64,000 bases of DNA from CAIZQW01 sp942493055. GTDB lineage: Bacteria; Verrucomicrobiota; Kiritimatiellia; RFP12; UBA1067. Below are positions 23,600 to 35,500 of the stretch, in pieces. The translations under genes were made by a program, and so were the position numbers. The DNA is taken from the NCBI GenBank assembly GCA_942493055.1, contig OW818680.1, positions 6,014,001 through 6,078,000 of the forward strand, in the 5' to 3' direction. A model generated the notes under the pieces. The model ran no database searches, was not told the DNA's origin, and saw nothing but the letters and a program-made list of their open reading frames with translations. Positions within the stretch are counted from its first letter, which is position 1; the number at the start of each line of letters is the position of its first letter.

Positions 23600-26500
23600 A
23601 TGACGAACATGAGATGTCTGTTTCAATCGAACCGAACAGTTGCGAGCAATGCCCTCAAAGGAGTATTTGCGCTCGGGGTGGTCTGTGTGCAACTCGCACA
23701 TGCCGGTACTGCTCCTTGTATGACTTTTTACGTGCCTTTTCCCGAGGCGGATGCGCTGACCGCCCTCGAAGCGATCAATGCTAACGCAAATGCCCCGATA
23801 ACGACCTATTTGTCGATCGCGGCTGTTGCGGACAACACGATCATCTACTTTGACCAGTGGGAGGACGGTTACGAGAAAACGCATCACCTGACGTCACCGA
23901 TCCAGTCCACCACGCAGATATGGGGCGATGGGAATCCAGCCAACGGCGCGCCCCCTGGTGTGCCGACCGATCTTATTAATTCAGGGACCGTGATTCTGCT
24001 GAACAACTCCGTCGACCCTGCAAACCCGTCTGCGCTCGACTACGATGCTCGCGATAAGATTGTTTCGACCCGTGTGATTGCTGTCACCCGAACCTATTGG
24101 GCTGCTGGCTCGGAAACGCTGATGGCGGGCTCTGTCGAAACGTATGACACCTCAAAATGGGGAACCGACTACCGCGTACCCGTCGGACAGAATATTCCAG
24201 ATGGAGCATCCGGGAATGATGGCGATCACCAAATGTTCGCGTATACCGCGCTTTCAGTCATGGCCTCGGAGGAGGGAACCACGGTTTATATTGACGCAGA
24301 CAGCAATGGCTCGTACGAGACAACCAATACACTCAATGAGGGAGAGTCTGTCTTTGTTAACGGAGGCGTCAATGTCGGGGCACGTGTGACCTCGACAAAA
24401 CCAGTTCAAGTGATGATGTATGCTGGCGATGTGGGGTCAAACTATGAGTCGCGAGACTCAACGCTTCTACCTCTCAGCCTGTGGAGCAACAGTTACTTCA
24501 CACCCGTCTCGACAGCCACCGGTGGCACAGGAACGCGCGTGTGGCTCTACAACCCCGGAGGAACGTCCATCACTGTCAATTATCGGTATCGCTTGGGCGC
24601 TGCCACGGGGGTGACGACCAACTCTACGACCACCGTGGGGGCGAACGCTTACGCCTCCGTGTTGTTACCCGATACGGCTGGAGCTGAATTTTACACAACG
24701 GGAAGTCCGGCTCCACTTTTTTACGCCTACTCCACAACCGACTCCGACAATGCGACCACAACCGGAAATCAGGCTTTTGACTGGAGCTATACATTAATAC
24801 CAAGGCAGCTTTTGACACCCCAAGTGCTTGTGGGCGTGGGGATGGGGCGCGATCCCCTTTCCGCCGTGAACCCTGCTGAAAATGGCAACCCGATCTGGGT
24901 CACGACCGTTGGAAATGGCCAGTCGAATGCAACCGTTTATGTGGACTTCAACGGGGATAACCAGGGCTCTCTCACCGATAGCAATGGTCATCATTATGAT
25001 ACAAACTTTGTTGCACGTGAGTTGCAGCCTGTAAAGATTTACGACCCGGACGGCGACCAGACGGCCATGCTGATCTATACCCTTTCGACCCATGTGATGC
25101 TGGCTGCGGCGTGGGGGCAAGACCCCCTTACCGCAACAGCCGGGGAGCCTGGACTGGACGCTGGTACTGCGGTTCCTCCCGTGGATGTCTTTGATGTGTC
25201 CAAGTCCTTGACACTGGTGAACGACGCTGACGCGGACGGACAACTCGGGCCAGGCGAACGGGTCTCTTATGAAATTAATATCGGAAACACCTCCCGCGCC
25301 CCTGTTCCAGCAGATGTGATTGTGCAGGATGTCTTGCCGGAAGATACGACGTATGTTGCGGGATCATCTTACTATCGTACGGGAACGAATAACGCTTGGG
25401 TAGCTATATCCGATGACTCCAGCGGAACCGCTTTTCCGCTGGACGGAGCGGGCTATCGGATTTATGCGGCGATCCCTGTGGATGACTTTTTTACCGTCCG
25501 CTTTCAGGCTGATGTGGATACCTTTGGCAACCTTACACCGGGGCGTACGTCGATTCTGAACACCGGAACGGTTACGGCAGTTGTCTACAACAGGAAGTTG
25601 CCCTTTCAAAATGAGACCTATTTGCATGGAAGCTTGGGCGACCGGGTCTGGAATGATGCGAATGGAAACGGTGACCAGGACGTTGGAGAGACGGGGATCA
25701 ACGGGGTGATCGTCTATCTTGACAGCAACACCAATGGCGTGCGGGATGCGGATGAGCGCTATGCAACCACCGCTGGCAATGGGATCTATTTGCTGACCAA
25801 CGCGTTGATCGAGGCAGGGACGCATCTCGTTCGTATCGACCTCTCGACACTGGCGAGCGACTTTCTTCAGACGTATGACATTGACGGGACGAATACTGCA
25901 CATGCAGCCACGGTGACCTTGGCTGCAGGGCAAGACCGTACGGATGTGGATTTCGGTTACCGTTCACCTGCTCGCGTGGGGGATTTTGTTTGGGTGGACA
26001 CCAATTTGAATGGTCAGCAAGACCTAGGTGAGCCCGGGCTGCCCAACGTCGTTGTTAACCTTTACACCAATAACGTCCTCATTGCAACGACGACAAGCTC
26101 GGCGACCGGGGCGTATGTGTTTACTAATCTGCTTGCCGGAACGTATACGGTGGCGTTCACACCTCCTGTGGGTTATTTCTTCACAGCCTCTAATGTGGGG
26201 AATGATGCCAGCGACAGCGATCCGCTCCCCGGGACTAACCGCACGGCGGCTGTAACACTGGCCGGGGCGCAGAATGAGACGACGATTGACGCTGGCTTCT
26301 ATCAGCTCGCGTCACTCTCCGGCGCGGTGAGGGTGGATGTGGACGGCGACGGCGTCATCGATGCTGAGGATACCGCAGGCATCGCGGGGGTCATGATCTC
26401 GTTGCTTGATTCGGGCTCAAACGTCGTAGCCACGGCCACCACTTCGGGGTCAGGAGATTATGCGTTCTCAAATCTTACTCCAGGCAGCTACACGGTGGTA

Positions 26501-29500
26501 CAGACCCTGCCGTCTGGCTTTACCAACACTGTCGATGTCTTGGCTCCGAATGACCTGCGTATTCCGCTCACGTTGACCAGCGGGCAGAATTCGACGGGGA
26601 ATCTATTCTATGACACGCGCACAGGTTCGGTAACAGCGCAAAACAAAGTGCTCTACCTGAGCGATCCCAGCCAGGCGTTGGATCGCGTGGATCCCGTGGC
26701 GAGTGGAGACACCTCCGCGGCGAACACGGCCACTTTGATTCCCTACAGCGCTGGAGGAGTTGTTGTCGATGCAGCATCAAGTACGTTAAAGGCTTTGCCG
26801 TTGACGGCATTAGCTTACGACGCAAGTGCTAGCATCGCAGCTAACACCGCCTCGGTGACGTTAAGCCACACGACCGGCGCAGGGGTGGACCGACTGCTCT
26901 TGGTCGGCGTCTCCATGCGGTCGGGCGACCAGAGCGTGAACAGTGTCACGTACAACGGACTCGCTCTGACGCGTGTCGGCGAACAGAGCAATGGTGCAGC
27001 CACACGCATGGAAATGTGGCAGCTTATCAATCCGCCCTCGGGAACTTACAATGTTGTTGCGACCCTAAGCGCCTCGGGGCGTGCAGTTGTGGGTGCTACG
27101 ACGTTCTCCGGTGTCGACCAGACAGAGCCTTTGGGTCCGTTCGTTTCTACAACCGGCACGTCAGCGGCTCCGAGTGTCACCGTCTCCTCGGCTGCTGGAG
27201 AGATTGTCTTTGATACGGTGGCCAACGCAGCAGGTCAAACCGCGATGGCACCGGGTGCAGGTCAGACTGAGCGCTGGGATGTGGACAGCGGGGGTTTTAA
27301 TGCACAGGACGTTCGCGGCGGTGCCAGCACAGAGGCCGGGGCAGCCAGCGTCACGATGAGCTGGACCGCAGGAAACGATGACTGGGCGATTGGCGCAGTA
27401 GCGGTCAAGCCTGCGCGCGTCTCTCTGTCTCACATAACAGGCACGGGTTCCGACCGCTTAATGCTTGTCGGCGTATCGTATGAGGATGACGACCGTGATG
27501 GTTCAGCAGGGGACTTGTCAGTTACCTCCGTCACCTATGCCGGGCAGGTGCTGACGCTGGTCGGGACGGTCAATGGTACAGCGGATGAGACCGCCCGAAT
27601 CTATAGCCTGCTCAATCCGCCCAGTGGCACGGGAACCGTTGTTGTTGCAGTCGGCAACCCAGAGGCTGGCGATGGGATGGTTGTCGGTGTTGCCACCTTC
27701 TCGGGTGTTGATCAGACGACCCCGCTGGGAGCCTTCGCATCAAGTAGCGGCGATGCCAGCCCCGCATCCGTGACCGTCGCCTCCGGTGTGGGAGAGATCG
27801 TCTTCGATACCTTTATGCTTGACGATGGCGATGCTATTGCTGGCGCCGGGGGCGGACAGACAGCCCGCTGGAATCTGACGCAGACGGGGAATGTCAGCGG
27901 AAGCGGAAGTACCAAAGCAGGTGCTGCGCCATCTACGAGTATGTCGTGGACATTCAATACAGGAGTTGAGACCTGGGCATTAGGCGCCGTCTCTGTCAAG
28001 CCCGCCATCTATGGCAACCCACTTGCAACATTCACACAGTCGCCTGCGTTCGAGTTGCCGTTTGGGCTCGCCTCCGGAACGACCTTGCTCATCACAAACT
28101 ATGTGAATGTGCTCAGCGGAACGATGCCTGCCAATCCGGCCATCACGGCCCGTCTGTCCGCAGACGGCTCAACGTTCTTGACCCTTTCAAATCCGACCTA
28201 CAACAGCGGTAACAATACGCTTGTCTGGTCCGGATCATTAGGTAGTACAGTGGCGATTTCTCCTGGGCAGCCCCTCTCGCTGAGCGTCTCCAACGCACAA
28301 ACCGGCGTGGAGTTCCAGATCCGGCATGACAGTTCCACCTATCCGTCCAAGATCATCCTCCCGACTGCCAGTATTATCGCCGTGCCGAGTGTGGCCGTGT
28401 ATGATGCTGCTTATCCCGGCGGAACACCGGTTTCAACATCGCCTATCACGTCGCAGCGTTATGTGCGCTTCACCGTCACGGATCCCTTCGGCGCGTATGA
28501 TATCACAGGTGCGGGGCTCGACATTAATGGTCCTGGAACAGCCGGAGATCTGAACGTAGCATTAACAGATGTGCAGGTGGTTTCCAGCAATGCGTGGTCC
28601 AAGACGTACGAGTATGTGTGGCCGACTATCGCGCTTTCTGGCAGCTATTCGCTCACGGTCACAGCGAATGAAGGTACAGAAGGAATTACGGCCAGCGGCG
28701 CGACAACCGAGATCTTGTATGCGGCATCCATTGGCGACTTTGTCTGGTTTGATGCAAACAACAACGGCCAGCAGGATGGCGGCGAGACGGGACTCTCCAA
28801 TGTCGTAGTGCGCCTCTATAACACGAACAACGTGGTGGTGGGCGTAACGACGAGTTCGGTGACGGGTGCCTACACCTTCATGAACCTCGTGCAGGGCGGC
28901 TACATGGTCGAGTATACGCCCCCGGCGGGCTACCTGTTTACCACTCCGAACGCGGGCAACGACAATACAGACAGCGACCCGCTCGCGGGCACTAATCGTA
29001 CGGCAATTGTGACACTCACCGCCAGCCAAGATAACGTGACTGTTGATGCTGGTTTTGTCTCCGCTGCTTCGATTGCTGGGTTCGTGCGGATCGACCTGAA
29101 CGGCAACGGGGTCGTTGAGTCGAGTGACACCAACGGCATCGCCGGTGTGACAGTCCAACTCCTGGATGCGGGCTCGAATGTGGTGGCGACAACAACCACA
29201 GCGGTAAATGGATCCTATAGCTTTTCTAATCTGGTGCCCGGAACATACACGGTGCGTGAGACTGATCTGGGCGGCTGGTACAGCACGACGGATGTTTCCG
29301 CTCCGAACGACAACCTGATCCCCGTGACGCTGGCGGTCGGACAGAACTCGACCGGCAACATCTTCCATGATACGCAGCGCGCCTCCATCGGCGACTTCGT
29401 ATGGAACGACCTGAACGGCAACGGACAGCAGGACGGCGGAGCTGAGGCCGGCGGGCTCTCCAACGTGGTGGTGCGGCTCTATAACACCAATAACGTGGTG

Positions 29501-32500
29501 GTCGGCGTCGCGACCAGCACGGTGACAGGCGCCTACGCCTTCACGAGCCTGGCGGCCGGCAGCTACACGGTCTCGTTCACGCCCCCGGCGAACTACCTCT
29601 CCACGACTTCGAACGTCGGAAATGACGCCACGGACAGCGACCCGCTGCCGGGCACCAACCGTACCGCCGTCGTGACGCTTACGAGCGGAGAGGTTGACAA
29701 CACCGTCGACGCAGGCTTCTATGCGGCGGCCTCCATCGCGGGCTTCGTGCGGATCGACCTGAACGGCAACGGCGTGGCCGAGGCCGGGGACACCAACGGC
29801 ATCGTTGGTGTGACGGTCCAGCTCCTGGACGCGGCCTCGAACGTGGTGGCGACCGCTACGACCGCAGCTGACGGTTCATACAGCTTCACGAACCTGCGTC
29901 CCGGAACATACACGGTGCGTGAGACTGACCTGGGCGGCTGGTACAGCACGACGGATGTTTCCGCTCCGAACGACAACCTGATCCCCGTGACGCTGGCGGT
30001 CGGACAGAACTCGACCGGCAACATCTTCCATGATACGCAGCGCGCCTCCATCGGCGACTTCGTCTGGGAAGACCTGAACGGAGACGGACAGCAGGACGGC
30101 GGAGCTGAGGCCAACGGGCTCTCCAACGTGGTGGTGCGGCTCTATAACACCAATAACGTGGTGGTCGGCGTCGCGACCAGCACGGTGACAGGCGCCTACG
30201 CCTTCACGAGCCTGGCGGCCGGCAGCTACACGGTCTCGTTCACGCCCCCGGCGAACTACCTCTCCACGACTTCAAACGTCGGAAATGACGCCACGGACAG
30301 CGACCCGCTGCCGGGCACCAACCGCACCGCCGTCGTGACGCTCGCGAGCGGACAGGCTGACAACTCCGTCGACGCAGGCTTCTATGCGGCGGCCTCCATC
30401 GCGGGCTTCGTGCGGATCGACCTGAACGGCAACGGCGTGGCCGAGGCGGGGGACACCAACGGCATCGCCGGGGTGACGGTTGAACTTCTTGACGTGGCAT
30501 CCAATGTTGTGGCGACCGCCACGACAGCTGCGGACGGCTCGTACAGCTTCACGAACCTGCGTCCCGGCACCTACACGGTGCGCGAGACCGACCTGGGCGG
30601 CTGGTACAGCACCCTGGACGCCACGGCGCCGAACGACAACCTGATCCCCGTGACGCTGGCGGTCGGACAGAACTCGACCGGTAACATCTTCCATGATACG
30701 CAGCGCGCGACCATCGGCGACTTCGTCTGGGAAGACCTGAACGGAGACGGACAGCAGGACGGCGGAGCGGAGGCCGGCGGGCTCTCCAACGTGGTTGTCC
30801 GCCTCTACGACAGCGGCGGCTCGGTGGTCGGCGTCGCGACCAGCACGGTGACAGGCGCCTACGCCTTCACGAGCCTGGTGGCCGGCAGCTACACGGTCTC
30901 GTTCACGCCCCCGGCGAACTACCTCTCCACGACTTCGAACGTCGGAAATGACGCCACGGACAGCGACCCGCTGCCGGGCACCAACCGCACCGCCGTCGTG
31001 ACGCTCGCGAGCGGACAGGCTGACAACTCCGTCGACGCGGGGTTCTATGCGGCGGCCTCCATCGCGGGCTTCGTGCGGATCGACCTGAACGGCAACGGCG
31101 TGGCCGAGGCCGGGGACACCAACGGCATCTCCGGGGTGACGGTCGAGCTCCTGGACGCGGTCTCGAACGTGGTGGCGACAGCCACGACAGCTGCGGACGG
31201 CTCGTACAGCTTCACGAACCTGCGTCCCGGCGCCTACACGGTGCGCGAGACTGACCTGGGCGGCTGGTACAGCACCCTGGACGCCACGGCGCCGAATGAC
31301 AACCTGATCCCCGTGACGCTGGCGGTCGGACAGAACTCGACCGGCAACATCTTCCATGATACGCAGCGCGCGACCATCGGCGACTTCGTCTGGGAAGACC
31401 TGAACGGAGACGGACAGCAGGACGGCGGAGCTGAGGCCGGCGGGCTCTCCAACGTGGTTGTCCGCCTCTACGACAGCGGCGGCTCGGTGGTCGGCGTCGT
31501 GACCAGCACGGTGACAGGAGCCTTCGCCTTCACGAACCTGGCGGCCGGCAGCTACACGGTCTCCTTCTCACCCCCGGCGAACTACTTCTCCACGACCTCG
31601 AACGTCGGCAGTGACGCCACGGACAGCGACCCGCTGGCGGGCACGAACCGCACGGCAACGGTGACGCTTGCGAGCGGCCAGATTGACAACTCCGTCGACG
31701 CAGGCTTCTATGCGGCGGCCTCCATCGCAGGCTTCGTGCGGATCGACCTGAACGGCAACGGCGTGGCCGAGGCCGGGGACACCAACGGCATCGCCGGGGT
31801 GACGGTCGAGCTTCTGGACGCGGCCTCGAACGTGGTGGCGACCGCTACGACCGCAGCTGACGGTTCATACAGCTTCACGAACCTGCGTCCCGGCGCCTAC
31901 ACGGTGCGCGAGACCGACCTGGGCGGTTGGTACAGCACCCTGGACGCCACGGCGCCGAACGACAACCTGATCCCCGTGACGCTGGCGGTCGGACAGAACT
32001 CGACCGGTAACATTTTCCATGATACGCAGCGTGCGACCATCGGTGACTTCGTCTGGGAAGACCTGAACGGAGACGGACAGCAGGACGGCGGAGCGGAGGC
32101 CGGCGGGCTCTCCAACGTGGTTGTCCGCCTCTACGACAGCGGCGGCTCGGTGGTCGGCGTCGCGACCAGCACGGTGACAGGCGCCTACGCCTTCACGAGC
32201 CTGGCGGCCGGCAGCTACACGGTCTCGTTCACGCCCCCGGCGAACTACCTCTCCACGACTTCGAACGTCGGCAGCGACGCCACGGACAGCGACCCGCTGC
32301 CGGGCACCAACCGTACCGCCGTCGTGACGCTCGCGAGCGGACAGGCGGACAACTCAGTCGACGCGGGGTTCTATGCGGCGGCCTCCATCGCGGGCTTCGT
32401 GCGGATCGACCTGAACGGCAACGGCGTGGCCGAGGCGGGGGACACCAACGGCATCGCCGGGGTGACGGTGGAACTTCTTGACGTGGCATCCAATGTTGTG

Positions 32501-35500
32501 GCGACCGCATCCACGGCTGCGGACGGCTCGTACGGCTTTGTCAATCTACATCCAGGTTCCTATACGGTGCGCGAGAGTGACCTGGGCGGCTGGTACAGCA
32601 CGACGGATGTTTCCGCTCCGAACGACAACCTGATCCCTGTGACGCTTTCGATCGGCCAGAACTCGGTTGGCAACATCTTCCATGATACGCAGCGTGCGAC
32701 CATCGGCGACTTCGTCTGGGAAGACCTGAACGGAGACGGACAGCAGGACGGCGGAGCGGAGGCCGGCGGGCTCTCCAACGTGGTTGTCCGCCTCTACGAC
32801 AGCGGCGGCTCGGTGGTCGGCGTCGCGACCAGCGCGGTGACAGGCGCTTACGCCTTCACGAGCCTGGCGGCCGGCAGCTACACGGTCTCGTTCATAGCCC
32901 CGGCGAACTACCTCTCCACGACCTCGAACGTCGGCAGTGACGCCACGGACAGCGACCCGCTGGCAGGCACCAACCGCACCGCCGTCGTGACGCTCACGAG
33001 CGGCCAGGTTGACAACTCCGTCGATGCAGGCTTCTATGCGGCGGCCTCCATCGCGGGCTTTGCTCGGATCGACCTGAACGGCAACGGCGTGGCCGAGGCC
33101 GGCGACACCAACGGCATCGCCGGGGTGACGGTGGAACTCCTGGACGCGGCCTCCAACGTGGTGGCGACAGCCACGACCGCAGCTGACGGTTCGTACAGCT
33201 TCACGAATCTGCGCCCCGGCACCTACACGGTGCGCGAGACGGACCTGGGCGGCTGGTACAGCACCCTGGACGCCACGGCTCCGAACGACAACCTGATCCC
33301 TGTGACGCTGGCGATCGGCCAGAACTCGGTCGGCAACATCTTCCATGATACGCAGCGCGCGACCATCGGCGACTTCGTCTGGGAAGACCTGAACGGCAAT
33401 GGCCAGCAGGACGGCGGCGAGCCAGGATTTTCCAATGTGGTCGTGCGACTTCACGATGTTAACAGCATCGTTCTCGAAACTGCGACCAGCGACGTTTCCG
33501 GTGCCTACGCCTTCTCGAATCTGCTTACTGGCAGCTACACGGTCTCGTTCACGCCCCCGGCGAACTACCTCTGCACGACTTCAAACGTCGGAAATGACGC
33601 CACGGACAGCGACCCGCTGCCGGGCACGAACCGCACGGCAACGGTGACGCTCGCGAGCGGCCAGATTGACAACTCCGTCGACGCAGGCTTCTATGCGGCG
33701 GCCTCCATCGCGGGCTTCGTGCGGATCGACCTGAACGGCAACGGCGTAGCCGAGGCGGGTGACACCAACGGCATCGTTGGTGTGACGGTCGAGCTCCTGG
33801 ACGCGGCCTCGAACCTGGTGGCGACCGCCTCCACGGCTGCGGACGGCTCCTACAGCTTCACCAGTCTGCGGCCCGGGACCTACACGGTGCGCGAGACCGA
33901 CCTGGGCGGCTGGTACAGCACGCTTGATATCACGGCTCCGAACGACAACCTGATCCCTGTGACGCTGGCGGTCGGACAGGACTCGACCGGCAATAACTTC
34001 GACGACGCGCAACCTGCGTCACTTGGTGACCGCGTCTGGAACGACCTCGACGGCGATGGCGCGCAGGAAGCATTCGAGCCGGGCATCGCCAATGTCCGTG
34101 TCTATCTTGACAGCAACGGCAGCGGTGCGTACAATGCCGGCGAGCCTATGGCTACGACTGCCGCAGATGGCAGCTATCAGATCAGCTCCTTGTTGGCGGG
34201 CTCATACACGGCGCGCGTGGATGTTGCGACGCTGCCCGCAGCAATGATTCAGACATACGATCTGAACGGGGCTCTTGACAACTCAGCCCTCGTGACGCTG
34301 AACTCCAACCAGACGCGCGACGATGTCGACTTCGGTTATCGCGCGACGGCGGTTTACGCAATTCGTGGACAGGTCCGAGACGATTATGACCTCAATGGCA
34401 TGTTCAGTGATCCTGATCTGCCGGTGGCCGGTGTCGAGGTAACCCTCTACACGGATCCGAATGGCGACGGGGACCCTGCGGACGGCGCGGCTATCGTTTC
34501 GACCCGGACGGTCTCGGATGGAAGCTACGTATTCAACAATCTCCTGAGCGGCGCGTATGTGGTGGTCGAGACCGATCCGGTCTACTCAGTCAGCACGGCC
34601 GACAAGGTGGATGCCAACGACAATCGTATCCCTGTTCTGATTGTCAATGCCGATGTTCTTGAGCGTGACTTCCTTGACGCAGTTGATCCGTCCGGCTACC
34701 TCTATGACGTGGCTGACGGGCGCATCGTACCGGGCGGTTCAGTCTCTGTAGCGGGGCCTGGATCCTACGTGCTGATGGACGGCTCCAATGGCCAGTACAT
34801 GTTCATCGCAACTAATAACGCGCCGGGAACCTACACGATCTCGGTGACCCCTCCTCCGGACTATGTCCTCGATCTCACCCGTCCGGCGCAGGCGGGAAGC
34901 TTCGATCCCACAGGCGGGCCTGATCCGACCGTGCTGGGCAGTTATGAGAGTGTAACGCCCCAGGGATTCCTGGTGAACTATAGCGCGGCCTCGAACACCT
35001 ATTACTATACGTTCGATCTCCAGCCCGGTGATCCCCCGGTCATCAATAACAACTTCCCGCTGAAGAAAATTGTCCTCGAAGTGACTGGTACGGTCTATTA
35101 TGACCTGAACCGACTCACGGACAACACCGTCAACGGGGTCGGAACCGATGCGGGCGGACTCTTTGCCAACCTCGTTGACCCGACGACGTATATGGTCATT
35201 GCATGCGTGCCGGTGGCCACAAACGGAACGTACCGTTTCACTGAGGCTGAGGGTGTGCTTGCAGACACCTCGTATGTGGTCATCCTGACGCAGACCGTGC
35301 AGCCTGTAGCCTCTGTGCTGACAGGTGCCACGTTGCCGGCTAATTGGGTGAGTACCGGTGATCATGTGGGCGCTGGACCTGGCAGTGACGGCATGCCAGA
35401 CAGCTGGCTCCAGGCCTCAACGACGGCGGACGGGGTCCGGGAGGTCAACTTCGGCATTGTCAGTGTGCCAGACATCACACCCGTGATCACCGCCACCCCG

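Noticed and set aside
30272..31357. Long antisense open frames (361 aa and similar) opposite the 663-bp repeats
   Set aside because: They recur every 663 bp with the sense repeats, have Arg/Val/Asp-rich composition typical of reverse-strand shadows of GC-rich genes, and match no family.
28726..34016. Repeat array considered as CRISPR-like or mobile
   Set aside because: The repeats are in frame, coding, 663 bp long, contiguous and without spacers; they are protein-domain repeats.
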